46,418 nucleotides of DNA, from the NCBI GenBank assembly GCA_022566355.1, contig JADFJB010000018.1, positions 1 through 46,418 on the forward strand, given 5' to 3'. Below, in pieces: positions 24,609 through 33,100 of the stretch. The notes below the pieces were generated by a model. It was not told where the DNA came from. It ran no database searches and worked only from the letters and a program-made list of their open reading frames with translations. Each line of letters starts with the position of its first letter. The stretch's first letter is position 1. Both the position numbers and the translations under genes were made by a program. The stretch comes from a candidate division KSB1 bacterium. Its GTDB lineage: Bacteria > Zhuqueibacterota > JdFR-76 > DREG01.

Positions 24609-27425
24609 GTGAACAATTTCAAAATTGGCCAGCGCTGGATCAGTGAGATGGAGCCGGAGCTGGGACTCGGTATTGTTAAACAGATCGATAATCGATTTGT
24701 CGAAATTCATTTTCCTGCCAGCGAATGTGAGTATAAATATGCAATTGCTTCCGCCCCGCTAAAACGAGTAGAGTTCAGAGCCGGCGATACGGTCAAATCC
24801 AGGGATGGGAAAAGTTTTACGATCAAATCAACCTCAGACGAAGACGGCATCATCATTTACCAGGGTGAGAATGTTGAATTGCCGGAAAGTGAACTCAATG
24901 ATTTTCTAAGTTTCACAACACCGCTCGATCGCCTGATGAACGGTTTTATCGATAAAAACCGTGATTTCAATCTGCGCTACCGCTCGTTAATCAATCAATA
25001 TCAGACCCGTAAATCGGCCATTCGCGGTTTCATTGGCGGTCGCATCGACTTGATTCCGCATCAATTGTATGTTGTGCATGAGGTTGCCTCCCTGCCCATT
25101 CCCCGGGTTCTACTGTCTGATGAAACCGGTCTGGGAAAAACCATCGAAGTGTGTCTGGTACTGCACCGCTTGCTGATTAATGGCAGGATCAACCGGGTTT
25201 TGATCCTGGTGCCCCATTCTCTTGTTCATCAATGGTTTGTAGAACTTTTGCGGCGTTTTAATCTTATTTTTCGAATTTTTGATGAAGAATACTGTGAATC
25301 ATTCGAATCATCAAATCCGGCTACGAACCCTTTTCTCGATGATCAATTGGGACTTTGCAATATCGATTTTTTAACAACACACCCTAAACGGACAAAACAG
25401 GCCATTGCCGCCGGATGGGATATGCTGGTCATAGACGAAGCCCATCATCTTACGGAAAAAAGCCCGGAGTATGATTTGGCCAAAAAGTTAAGCGCCGTCT
25501 CCAAGGGTTTGATGCTACTCACCGCAACCCCGGAGCAATTGGGTCATCGCAGTCATTTTGCCCGCCTTCATTTGCTTGATCCGGCCAGGTATCCTGATTT
25601 TAATCTTTTTGAGCGGGAAGAAAATTTATACCAGGAAGTTACCATCATCGCGAATAAACTTGTGGAATCCGGCAAACTGAATAAATCTGAATATCAAAAG
25701 CTGACAATACTTTCTCCTCAGTATTTCGCTAAAGCTGGTGAATCCTTTGCCGTTGATTTGCAGAAAAAAGCGGATTTCCGAAACCAGGTAATTGAAGATC
25801 TGCTGGATCGTCATGGCACCGGACGTGCAGTATATCGCAACACACGAGCGACCATGACCGGTTTCCCGAAACGTGAAGCTTTATTAATTCCTTTACAAGC
25901 CAATGACGAATCTCCGGAATATCAAAGGAACGAATTTGAAGCTGACCAGGATTTTAATCAAAAAAAAATTAAGTACAATTATAGTAATGATCCCAGGATC
26001 AACTGGCTTGTTCAATTTTTAAAAAAGCAAAAATACAAAAAAGTATTGCTGATCTGTCACTCGATAGAGAAAGTAAAAGCGATTGAAGAGGCTTTGCGAA
26101 GTCAAGTCAATGTCAACATTGCAATATTCCATGAAGAGTTGACCCTCATTCGAAGGGATCGTAATGCAAGCTGGTTCGCTGAAAAGAATGGCGCACAAAT
26201 CCTGGTTTGCTCTGAGATTGGCAGCGAGGGACGAAATTTTCAATTTTCCCATCACCTTGTTTTATTTGACTTGCCATTAGATCCCGAGCTTTTGGAGCAG
26301 CGTATTGGCCGTCTTGACCGCATCGGCCAGAAAGAGACTATTTTTATTTATGTTCCATATTTTACTGGCCGTGAGTATGAAATCCTGGCGCGTTGGTACC
26401 ATGAAGGATTAAATGCATTCGAAGAAAATGTTCCGGGGGTGTACCAAATATTTCAAAATGTGAGTGGTGAATTAAAAGAATTAATAGTCAATAAGCAATC
26501 CTCTCGATTTGAAAAATTTTTACAAGAAACAAGAAAACAAAAATCCGGAATTGCACAAAAATTGAAAAAGGGAAGAGACCGTCTTTTGGAACTGAACTCT
26601 TTCCGACCCAAAATAGCAGAAAATCTGATCCGGGAAATAAAAACAGTCGATCGGAAAAGGGCCCTGGAAAAATTTATGCTGGATGTTTTTTCCCTCTATG
26701 GAATTCGCCATGATGCAATTTTTGATCGAACTTACAAATTAAAACTTTCCCTGTTATCCAACCCGGAGTTTCCCCTACCGGTATTGAAGCATGATGATTT
26801 AACCGTAACCTTTGATCGCACCACAGCGCTTAGCCATGAGTATATCGAATTCCTAACCTGGGACCATCCCATGGTTATTGGTGTCATGGATTTAATACTA
26901 GGTTCGGAAAAGGGCAATTGTACGGTTGCCGTTTGGCCGGATGAGGAAACCCAGGAAATATTGCTGGAGGCCATTTTTGTCCTGGAATGTGTGGCCCCGA
27001 AAAGTTTGTATGTCGATCGCTTTTTACCACCTACCCCGGTTCGTGTAGTGGTAAACCATTTACTTCAGGATTGCCGTGAAACCCATCCGGTAGAGGTATT
27101 AGCAAAACATCTACAGAAAAGCAAGGAGATGAGGGTACTGGATAACCCGGAAGTCAGGCAGGAGCTCATTCCAAAAATGCTCAACCAGTGTAAAAAGCTG
27201 GCGGAAAAAAATGTCCCTGGAATTATCAAGGACGGTTTGCACTTGATGGACGCTTCACTCGCGAAAGAAGTGGCCCGTCTGGTGGAACTAAGAAAGGTGA
27301 ATAAGAACATCAAGCAAGAAGAGATTTCCATTTGTGAAAAAGAAATAGATGCGCTTCGGGAAGCCATACTTTCGGCCAGGCTCAGGTTAGACGCATTGCG
27401 ATTCATCACCAGGGGAAAACTGTAG
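24609..27425 (+). CDS. rapA: RapA/HepA-like Swi2/Snf2 ATPase
   Basis: About 938 aa from a GTG at 24609, chosen because NNFKIGQRWISEMEPELGLG aligns with the start of RapA; a TTG at 24582 would add nine residues. The N-terminal Tudor-like/KOW-like domains (1-105) are followed by helicase motifs: I DETGLGKT (near 170), II DEAH (near 275), III LLTATP, then the RNTRATMTGFPKRE segment typical of RapA. Motif V/VI are GSEGRNFQFSHHLVLFDLP and QRIGRLDRIGQ. C-terminal coiled and spacer regions fill 600-938, as in RapA (968 aa in E. coli). RapA recycles RNA polymerase stalled after transcription. Being downstream of the TA/ATPase module is probably incidental, although Snf2 ATPases also occur in defence islands. 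Confidence 0.88.
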   Translation: MNNFKIGQRWISEMEPELGLGIVKQIDNRFVEIHFPASECEYKYAIASAPLKRVEFRAGDTVKSRDGKSFTIKSTSDEDGIIIYQGENVELPESELNDFLSFTTPLDRLMNGFIDKNRDFNLRYRSLINQYQTRKSAIRGFIGGRIDLIPHQLYVVHEVASLPIPRVLLSDETGLGKTIEVCLVLHRLLINGRINRVLILVPHSLVHQWFVELLRRFNLIFRIFDEEYCESFESSNPATNPFLDDQLGLCNIDFLTTHPKRTKQAIAAGWDMLVIDEAHHLTEKSPEYDLAKKLSAVSKGLMLLTATPEQLGHRSHFARLHLLDPARYPDFNLFEREENLYQEVTIIANKLVESGKLNKSEYQKLTILSPQYFAKAGESFAVDLQKKADFRNQVIEDLLDRHGTGRAVYRNTRATMTGFPKREALLIPLQANDESPEYQRNEFEADQDFNQKKIKYNYSNDPRINWLVQFLKKQKYKKVLLICHSIEKVKAIEEALRSQVNVNIAIFHEELTLIRRDRNASWFAEKNGAQILVCSEIGSEGRNFQFSHHLVLFDLPLDPELLEQRIGRLDRIGQKETIFIYVPYFTGREYEILARWYHEGLNAFEENVPGVYQIFQNVSGELKELIVNKQSSRFEKFLQETRKQKSGIAQKLKKGRDRLLELNSFRPKIAENLIREIKTVDRKRALEKFMLDVFSLYGIRHDAIFDRTYKLKLSLLSNPEFPLPVLKHDDLTVTFDRTTALSHEYIEFLTWDHPMVIGVMDLILGSEKGNCTVAVWPDEETQEILLEAIFVLECVAPKSLYVDRFLPPTPVRVVVNHLLQDCRETHPVEVLAKHLQKSKEMRVLDNPEVRQELIPKMLNQCKKLAEKNVPGIIKDGLHLMDASLAKEVARLVELRKVNKNIKQEEISICEKEIDALREAILSARLRLDALRFITRGKL

Positions 27426-27560
27426 GTACGACATTCATGTCACGGCGTTTAAAATCATTTTGATGCATTTATCATTTATTTGTAGTTCATTCGAATATTG
27501 CTTTCTTAACCTTTCAAAATATTGAGACAAATTGGACACGATTACTAACCTGAACAATTC

Positions 27561-27710
27561 ATAGCCACAAAAGCTCGAAGGCACAAAGTATTGAAAAAAA
27601 AGAAGAAAATAAGTTTTATAAAATAAATCGAAAGAAGCTCAGCTTTTAATCGTAGTTCTTCTAAGTTATATAATCTTAGTGTCTTAGAGTCTTGGAGGCA
27701 GAATTTATGA
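27561..27710. repeat. Imperfect inverted-repeat element (CACAAAAGCTCGAAGGCACAAAG family)
   Basis: The left arm TAGCCACAAAAGCTCGAAGG (27562) is opposed by a right arm whose reverse complement reads CTGCCTCCAAGACTCTAAGA (from 27701). The arms are diverged, and the middle is AT-rich. The type resembles the elements at 21453-21585 and 29723-29746. Confidence 0.45.
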
Positions 27711-27750
27711 ATAATGCAGGCTAAATAAAGAAAGGTGTCCAGAACTATAG

Positions 27751-27980
27751 GAAAATAAAATTATCAATTTCTTTGACATTGTAGGATTTATTGGCGATGC
27801 CCTAATTATATCGATATATTATTTGTTGCAAACAAAAAAAATAAGCAGCGAACAATTTTCTATTCTATTCTGAATGGATTGGGTGCCATTCTTATCCATA
27901 TTTCCCTCTTATTTAAATTCAATCTCCCGATTGAGTTCTGTTGGCTTTTGATCAGCTTAATTGGATTAAAAATTTTTTGA
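27751..27980 (+). pseudogene. CBU_0592-like small membrane protein, frameshifted
   Basis: Two plus-strand frames read one small membrane protein. First KIINFFDIVGFIGDALIISI then YYLLQTKKISSEQF, ending at TGA; then YSILNGLGAILIHISLLFKF and NLPIEFCWLLISLIGLKIF to the stop at 27978-27980. Adding one T to the TTTT at 27856-27859 joins them as SSEQF-F-YSILNGLG. The pattern D-x-I/V-G-(x)2-G ... Y-x-L ... Y-x-(x)-L-N-x-x-G-A ... W-x-x-I-S is that of the CBU_0592-like family, about 75-80 residues with three helices. No ATG or GTG start is visible after the TAG at 27748, so the 5' end may also be damaged. It is invisible as an ordinary long reading frame. Confidence 0.6.
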
Positions 27981-28510
27981 GAAGAAAAAATAAGTTTATA
28001 AAAGCGATTTTGCACAAAGACAGGAAATTCCCGAAAGGACGAAATAGGAAATATCTCTTCCTTACAGGACTTTAGCAATATAGAAAAATGAAATTGCTAC
28101 AAATATACAACCCTAATAGGATAGAAATTGTCACAAAAATTAATGTAAAGATTTAATAGTGATAAAATCCCATACATTAGTCAACTAAAATTACTTTCCG
28201 AAATTTTTTCAAAATCAAACACATTATCTGTTAAAAAAGTATGCCTATTTGTGATGATGCTTTATTTACCTTTTTCGTTTTTTTGATTTTAATTTAATAG
28301 GTACTCTTCAATGTTCTTCGGTTTGTTTAATGGATCAACTATTCACGGGTTTTGGTAAAATGCAAGCAAAATTAAACTTTTCTGATGAATGGGCCAAAAA
28401 GAATAGGCATCTATTATAACATTAATCTAAATTAAAAAGCATACGGTTATTTGTAAGTGTTTTGCCCCGGTTTTGGGGCGTAGAATAAACTCAACCAGAA
28501 AGAATTCAAA
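27981..28510. other. AT-rich leader region of the rho gene
   Basis: Very AT-rich and without a convincing gene. A short GC hairpin, GCCCC (28464-28468) and GGGGC (28475-28479) around GGTTTT, lies 32 nt before the Rho start codon and stands out in otherwise AT-rich DNA. It could shape the rho leader, as rho is autoregulated by attenuation in other bacteria. It is not followed by a T-run. Confidence 0.35.
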
Positions 28511-29611
28511 ATGTCAGAACCAACTAAGGGTGTTATGAAATATCAACGGGGTATTGGCTTTTTACGTGATCCCAAACGGTCATTTGATCCCGATCCTAAT
28601 GATGCTAAGGTGTCAGCTCAGCTGATCAAAGAATATGGGCTAGTAGATGGTGCAGAAGTTAGCGGAACCGCAAGCAGTAATGAGAAGGGTTGGCACCTGG
28701 AAACCGTTGATACAATTTGCGGTTTAACGCCAAAGCAGTTCAAGGCCCGGCCACAGTTTAAAGAGCTGATCGCTATCAGCCCAACAGAGCGAATTCGGCT
28801 CGGAGATGGTGGCAACACCTCGATGCGTATTATAGAATTAATCGCTCCCATCGGCAAGGGAACTCGCGGCATGATCGTAGCGCCTCCCAAAACCGGTAAA
28901 ACCCAGCTTCTGGAAGAAATAGCCAATGCAATTTACTCCGGCGAACCGGATACCCGAATTATTGTTTTGCTTATCGATGAACGACCGGAGGAAGTTACCC
29001 ATTTTCGCCGCAATGTTCCAGCTCAGGTGCTGGCTAGTTCTAACGATCAAGATGTTGAAGCACATGTTAATCTCGCAGAGCTGACACTGTCTCACATTCG
29101 TTGCGAATTAGAATGTGGCCGTGATATTGTGGTCCTGATCGACAGCCTTACCCGGATGAGCCGTGCCTTTAACCTGCACACCCCAGGCACAAAGCGTACA
29201 TTAACCGGCGGATTGGATGCTAATGCCCTTGTGATTCCCAGGAAATTTTTTGGGGTGGCACGCAATATTGAAAATGGCGGTTCAGTAACAGTAATCGCAA
29301 CTGCGATGATCCAAACCGGTTCTCGCATGGATGATTTTATCTTCGAAGAGTTTAAAGGTACTGGCAATAGTGAGATTGTCCTGGATCGCTCACTCTCAGA
29401 ATTTAGAATTTTTCCAGCTATTAACCTGATGGCCAGCAGCACTCGCAAAGAAGAGCTGCTTTACGATGCGCATGAAATGAAATGGCTGAACATGCTGCGG
29501 CGCCAACTTGCGCAAACTGAGCCAAAGGAAGCAATGCTCGGCATGCTTAAGCTTATGAAAATGGCTCCTACCAATGATAGGTTATTTTTAAAAATATCAC
29601 CTGAAATATAA
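28511..29611 (+). CDS. rho: Transcription termination factor Rho (compact form)
   Basis: A 366-aa protein from the ATG at 28511 (AGAAAG upstream). It has the cold-shock-like primary RNA-binding domain (KYQRGIGFLRD..., residues about 8-70) but not the N-terminal Rho_N helical domain. The RecA-type core is complete: P-loop APPKTGKT (124-131), Walker B VVLIDSLTRMSRAFN, a secondary RNA-site Q-loop TLTGGLDANAL, the R-loop and arginine-finger region NSEIVLDRSLSEFRIFPAINLMASSTRKEELL. E. coli Rho is 419 aa, and the shortening is all N-terminal. Several normally fixed residues differ (PGTKRTLTGG for PASGKVLTGG), so it may be a second divergent Rho or simply this lineage's Rho. Rho is a hexameric RNA translocase that ends transcription. 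Confidence 0.9.
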   Translation: MSEPTKGVMKYQRGIGFLRDPKRSFDPDPNDAKVSAQLIKEYGLVDGAEVSGTASSNEKGWHLETVDTICGLTPKQFKARPQFKELIAISPTERIRLGDGGNTSMRIIELIAPIGKGTRGMIVAPPKTGKTQLLEEIANAIYSGEPDTRIIVLLIDERPEEVTHFRRNVPAQVLASSNDQDVEAHVNLAELTLSHIRCELECGRDIVVLIDSLTRMSRAFNLHTPGTKRTLTGGLDANALVIPRKFFGVARNIENGGSVTVIATAMIQTGSRMDDFIFEEFKGTGNSEIVLDRSLSEFRIFPAINLMASSTRKEELLYDAHEMKWLNMLRRQLAQTEPKEAMLGMLKLMKMAPTNDRLFLKISPEI

Positions 29612-29627
29612 ATACGTTGGAATAAGT

Positions 29628-29643
29628 CCTATTCTTGAATAGG
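29628..29643. other. Short hairpin downstream of rho
   Basis: CCTATTC and GAATAGG (29628-29643) form a tight stem 17 nt after the rho stop. There is no T-run, so it is more likely an RNA-end or processing hairpin than an intrinsic terminator. Confidence 0.3.
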
Positions 29644-29722
29644 CACCTCACAGGTCTCTAAATTATCTTTAAAACATTAAGGGGATGATTTTTTTTGACT
29701 TTAACAATATTGCTACTGTAAG

Positions 29723-29746
29723 TGCCTTTGTGCCTTTGTGCCTTTG
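29723..29746. repeat. Three tandem TGCCTTTG units
   Basis: The 8-bp unit TGCCTTTG is repeated three times exactly (29723, 29731 and 29739). The complement reads CAAAGGCA repeats, like the CxAAGGCACAAAG blocks at 27575-27590, so it belongs to the same dispersed repeat family. Confidence 0.6.
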
Positions 29747-29815
29747 CTTTGAATTTTATTCTTATAGCTTGGTATCAAGACCTAAAACCGTCTTTCTTAA
29801 ATCTCGGGAGGGATT

Positions 29816-30738
29816 ATGAACGTAGGTTATTTTGATCCGTTAACTCGGGCTTGGAACCGAATGACCACTGCCCTTTTTAAGCCATTCGATATTGGTAAAT
29901 GGTTTGTGGTGGGATTTACTGCTTTTCTGGCACAATTGATGGATTGGCCTCCTGGCGGTTCTGATAATGAAGGAAAGTGGCACACAAACATGGACGATTT
30001 CGTCAGCTTTCCGGATGTTGTCAGGGAATGGTTGACAGACAATCCCGGCTGGTTCACACTAATCATTTTCAGTCTTGTTGCTGTGTTGGCAATTATTATC
30101 CTCTTAACCTGGCTGAGTTCCAGGGGTAAGTTTATGTTTCTGGAAAATGTGGTACATAACAGCGCTGTAGTTGCAAAACCGTGGCATCAATACAGAATGG
30201 AAGGGAACCCCTGTTTGTATGGCGTATCTTATATGGCCTCATATGCGTGGTTGTCTTCAGCCTGGTCATGGTTCAATGCTACCATATTGTAGTTGATATT
30301 TATTACGATGGTTTCTTTGTAGACGAACATCTTTTGCGCATAATAGGAATGGCATTGCTGGCGCTGGCGTTGTTTGTGGTTACTGCATATATCTCGTTAT
30401 TCCTGAATGACTTTGTTGTCCCAATCATGTATAAGAACAATACAACTACAACCCAGGCATGGAATCAGTTTCTTTCAATTTTAACACATCACTGGCTGTC
30501 ATTCATTCTTTACGGATTGTTCATTTTTGTATTGTACATGGGTGTTGTAGCCTGTGTTATTATTGCCGGTATAGTTACCTGCTGCCTTGGCTTTTTGCTG
30601 TTGATTATCCCATATGTCAGTTCTGTTATTTTATTGCCCATTTTGTATACCTTCAGGTCATTCAGTGTGGAGTTCCTGGAGCAGTTCGGCCCTGAATTTG
30701 TTATATTCCCACAAGCTGATGATTCTAAGGCTAGTTGA
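29816..30738 (+). pseudogene. Polytopic membrane protein of an uncharacterised family, frameshifted
   Basis: The first frame (ATG at 29816, GGGAGG upstream) reads YFDPLTRAWNRMTTALFKPF and FDIGKWFVVGFTAFLAQLMD, then SSRGKFMFLENVVHNSAVVA and KPWHQYRMEGNP before leaving frame. The second continues LFVWRILYGLICVVVFSLVM to the stop at 30738. One extra C in the CCCC at 30208-30211 gives YRMEGN-P-LFVWRI, restoring one protein of about 307 aa with six or so helices. Homologous-looking proteins with F-x-P-x-x-x-A-W-x-R-M ... G-K-F-x-F-x-x-N-V-V-H-N ... W-x-x-Y-R-x-E-G-N-S/P-L-F are continuous in other bacteria, to my recollection, which supports a single gene. Function is unknown. It lies 74 bp before the DUF2752 gene. 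Confidence 0.7.
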
Positions 30739-30812
30739 GCGGCTGAGTAAAAAAGAAGAGACAAGGCAACCTATTTTTGGATTGGATGGACAGGATCACC
30801 AAAGAATAAATC

Positions 30813-31229
30813 ATGATCAAGATATATTCTGAAACGCAATTTCCTGCAAATAGAATATTAGCTAAGTCACTTGTTGCATCTGCTTTGCTTTTTATATTGC
30901 TAGCATCCCTGTTTTTGAATCCGGAAAAATTTAGCCTGGTAACTTGTATCTTCCGCGAGAACACAGGCTATAGCTGCCCCAGTTGCGGATTAAGCCGTTC
31001 CTTTTATGCCATGTCTCATTTGAATCTATTGGAATCCTTTGGATTTCATTTAATGGGCCCCATACTTTATTTGGGGTTGGTGATTTTGTTTCTGAAATAT
31101 CTTTTTGAAGTTGTAACAAGAAGAGAGATTCGAATAAAAATAAAGCCTTTTATGACCAAAATTAGCATCGCACTTTTTTTATGTTTATGGATGGGTTTTA
31201 GTGTAATTCGATTTTTTAGTGAATTTTAG
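30813..31229 (+). CDS. DUF2752 membrane protein
   Basis: A 138-aa protein starting at the ATG at 30813. It has an N-terminal helix (ASALLFILLASLFL), then the DUF2752 (PF10825) signature TGYSCPSCGLSRSFYAMSHLN, with C-P-x-C-G-(x)-(S/T)-R. A second helix is FHLMGPILYLGLVILFLKYL and a third is ISIALFLCLWMGFSVIRFF. The cysteine pair suggests metal binding or a redox role at the membrane, but the function is not known. It follows the frameshifted membrane protein and may be co-transcribed with it. Confidence 0.8.
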   Translation: MIKIYSETQFPANRILAKSLVASALLFILLASLFLNPEKFSLVTCIFRENTGYSCPSCGLSRSFYAMSHLNLLESFGFHLMGPILYLGLVILFLKYLFEVVTRREIRIKIKPFMTKISIALFLCLWMGFSVIRFFSEF

Positions 31230-31537
31230 GAAGTCATATTAATGCATTTCAAATTTAAAAGGAAAAAATTACCTGAGTTGGCAAAACGCGCAGGTATATG
31301 AGAAAGATAAGTGGATATCTTATATTTCAATAATAAATTCGAATTAGCTTTTGTTAAAGATTCGTTTTAGGAGTTGAGTGGGATGCTAACTAAACGTGAG
31401 TTGACATAATTATCTTAGAGAAAAGTGCACCATTATTAGCCTTCGACTCCGCTCAGGCTGCTGAATTTAAGCCATAGGAACTGAACTCGAACCGTGAATT
31501 CAAATATGTCGAAACTCACATTAGCTATAAAAGAAAA
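31230..31537. other. Intergenic region with a common dispersed repeat
   Basis: A gap between the convergent DUF2752 and DUF900 genes. CCTTCGACTCCGCTCAGGC (31440-31458) is a short GC-rich sequence in AT-rich DNA and looks like a dispersed intergenic repeat. A 19-codon ATG frame at 31241 is too short to support. No terminator is clear. Confidence 0.35.
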
Positions 31538-32671
31538 CTACTTCAGAACCCATTCATTGGAATGTCCTCTTCGTTGACGCCTACGCAAATTGTTGTCGTC
31601 GAATTCTATTCCTTCAATACTTAACCGAATATCTTCATTTACTGTTGCCCATAAATAATAACTATGCTCTACCAGGCCACCCACAATCTGACTACAGTCA
31701 GCCTGATGAACTTTGTTATGCACTAAGTAAGGGTGTGCATTTCCGGAATGACCTAACCGTTCAGGGTTGCCCTTGGTAGAATCTGAAATTCTTAATGCTA
31801 TGTCACCCTTGTTGAAGTAAATTGTTATGTTTCTGCCAAGCTCATGCAATCTACTCATGGGTTGGTCCGTTTCCAACACATCATCATTAACATCCGCAGA
31901 ACATAAGAATAAATGGTCAAATATTCTCGGCAAGGATGGCCCTTCTGCATGTTCAATCATTTTACCAAGTGCATTCTGCAGTACATAATTGCCCATAGAG
32001 TGACAAAGTAAATGGATTTCTTGATTACATAATTTCTCATCTTGTTTAAGCGAATTTTGTCGAAGTTTCACTAAAAAATCACGAAGTTTTAATATTGCTC
32101 TACCTACCGCATGCCCTGATCCTTCCGCATCAGATCGATCTGATTTATAAGCGGCAAAGGGCAATAAGCTTCCATCGGACGGCCAACTAAAGAGAACAAC
32201 AACTACATCTTTTTGGTGACTATCTCGGTTTTTATTAAACATGTATTGTAATGCCATGGCCGCACCAACTGCTTCTTCCCATGACACATTATATCCGTGA
32301 ATATACACCACTACATCAGCAGCATTTTCCATAAGCTTTTTCAAAGTTTTAAAAAGTTTTGTAGAAGGATTATTTTCAGAAGGAATTTCCTCATCTGCAT
32401 CAGCGGTTTCTTCTTTATACGCTGTGATTTTGGCTTTCTTTACTAACCCTGTCAAATACTTGGCTAACTGTTCACCGTCACCTTGCCTTCCGTCAGCTTC
32501 TATTGTCAGAAAATTTTGTACTACCCGTTCGTTTACTTGCAATTTAAGTTCACCGAACCGTAAATTCTGCATTCCATCTTTACTAAAGTTTTTACCGTAA
32601 CCGGAAGGTGACCATTGGTTATTCCCCCTATGTTTCCTGTTTGTTGCAAAAAATAGAGAAGTGATTACCAT
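31538..32671 (-). CDS. DUF900 alpha/beta hydrolase
   Basis: A 377-aa protein from the ATG at 32671, chosen because of a strong AAAGGAGGG Shine-Dalgarno and because MVITSLFFATNRKHRG is the usual start of the family (a longer frame begins at 32770). VVVYIHGYNVSWEEAVGAA contains the oxyanion-loop HGY/N motif of DUF900 (PF05990). The nucleophile elbow is LLCHSMGNYVL, the acid is probably in FLCSADVNDDVL, and the catalytic His near HSYYLWA. No signal peptide is seen, so it is likely cytoplasmic. A disordered acidic loop (EETADADEEIPSENN) covers about 85-100. Substrate is unknown. Confidence 0.8.
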   Translation of the reverse strand: MVITSLFFATNRKHRGNNQWSPSGYGKNFSKDGMQNLRFGELKLQVNERVVQNFLTIEADGRQGDGEQLAKYLTGLVKKAKITAYKEETADADEEIPSENNPSTKLFKTLKKLMENAADVVVYIHGYNVSWEEAVGAAMALQYMFNKNRDSHQKDVVVVLFSWPSDGSLLPFAAYKSDRSDAEGSGHAVGRAILKLRDFLVKLRQNSLKQDEKLCNQEIHLLCHSMGNYVLQNALGKMIEHAEGPSLPRIFDHLFLCSADVNDDVLETDQPMSRLHELGRNITIYFNKGDIALRISDSTKGNPERLGHSGNAHPYLVHNKVHQADCSQIVGGLVEHSYYLWATVNEDIRLSIEGIEFDDNNLRRRQRRGHSNEWVLK

Positions 32672-32765
32672 TATTTTTTCCCTCCTTTCTTTTTCTTTAT
32701 GAAAGAAATTTGAATTTGATATAATATGTAAAGGAAATTTGAGTAGAGCAAAAATTTTATGGGAT

Positions 32766-32958
32766 TTCAAAAAAAATATACATTTATTCCTTTACCGTTT
32801 AATTTTGCCCAAAGGAACCTACCACATGCCCTTGCGGAAGAAGGATCTACATTAGTGAGTTCAACCGATTCTCCTGCCTTTACAAGCCAGTGTGACCAAA
32901 AACCAGCCTCCTTAAAGAGTCGAAAGACATTGATACTATCATTCTTCGCAATATGCTT
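32766..32958 (-). pseudogene. Unidentified C-terminal gene relic upstream of the DUF900 gene
   Basis: An open minus-strand frame of 63 codons with no start codon reads SINVFRLFKEAGFWSHWLVK, AGESVELTNVDPSSARACG and RFLWAKLNGKGINVYFF to a TGA at 32766-32768. The frame before the in-frame TGA at 32959-32961 also looks coding-like (IHLRDLNM). It resembles a degenerate gene. I cannot identify a family. Confidence 0.3.
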
Positions 32959-33100
32959 TCACATATTCAAGTCCCTAAGATGTATAGTAAAATAAGTTAC
33001 TTGGATATATATGCAGGAAATCGGAGGTGTTGAGCCAAATGTAATCATATTATGAATCATGCCATTTTATTGTTAACCACTTTGTACCAGGCATTTGCCA

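Noticed and set aside
24609-27425. RapA-like ATPase as a defence helicase of the TA/ATPase island
   Set aside because: Its N-terminus, the RNTRATMTGFPKRE segment and overall length fit housekeeping RapA; no nuclease or other defence partner is adjacent.
27860-28078. 72-codon minus-strand frame
   Set aside because: It is antisense to the frameshifted CBU_0592-like gene, which matches a known family.
32759-32995. 78-codon plus-strand frame
   Set aside because: It is antisense to a more protein-like minus-strand frame and overlaps the DUF900 leader.
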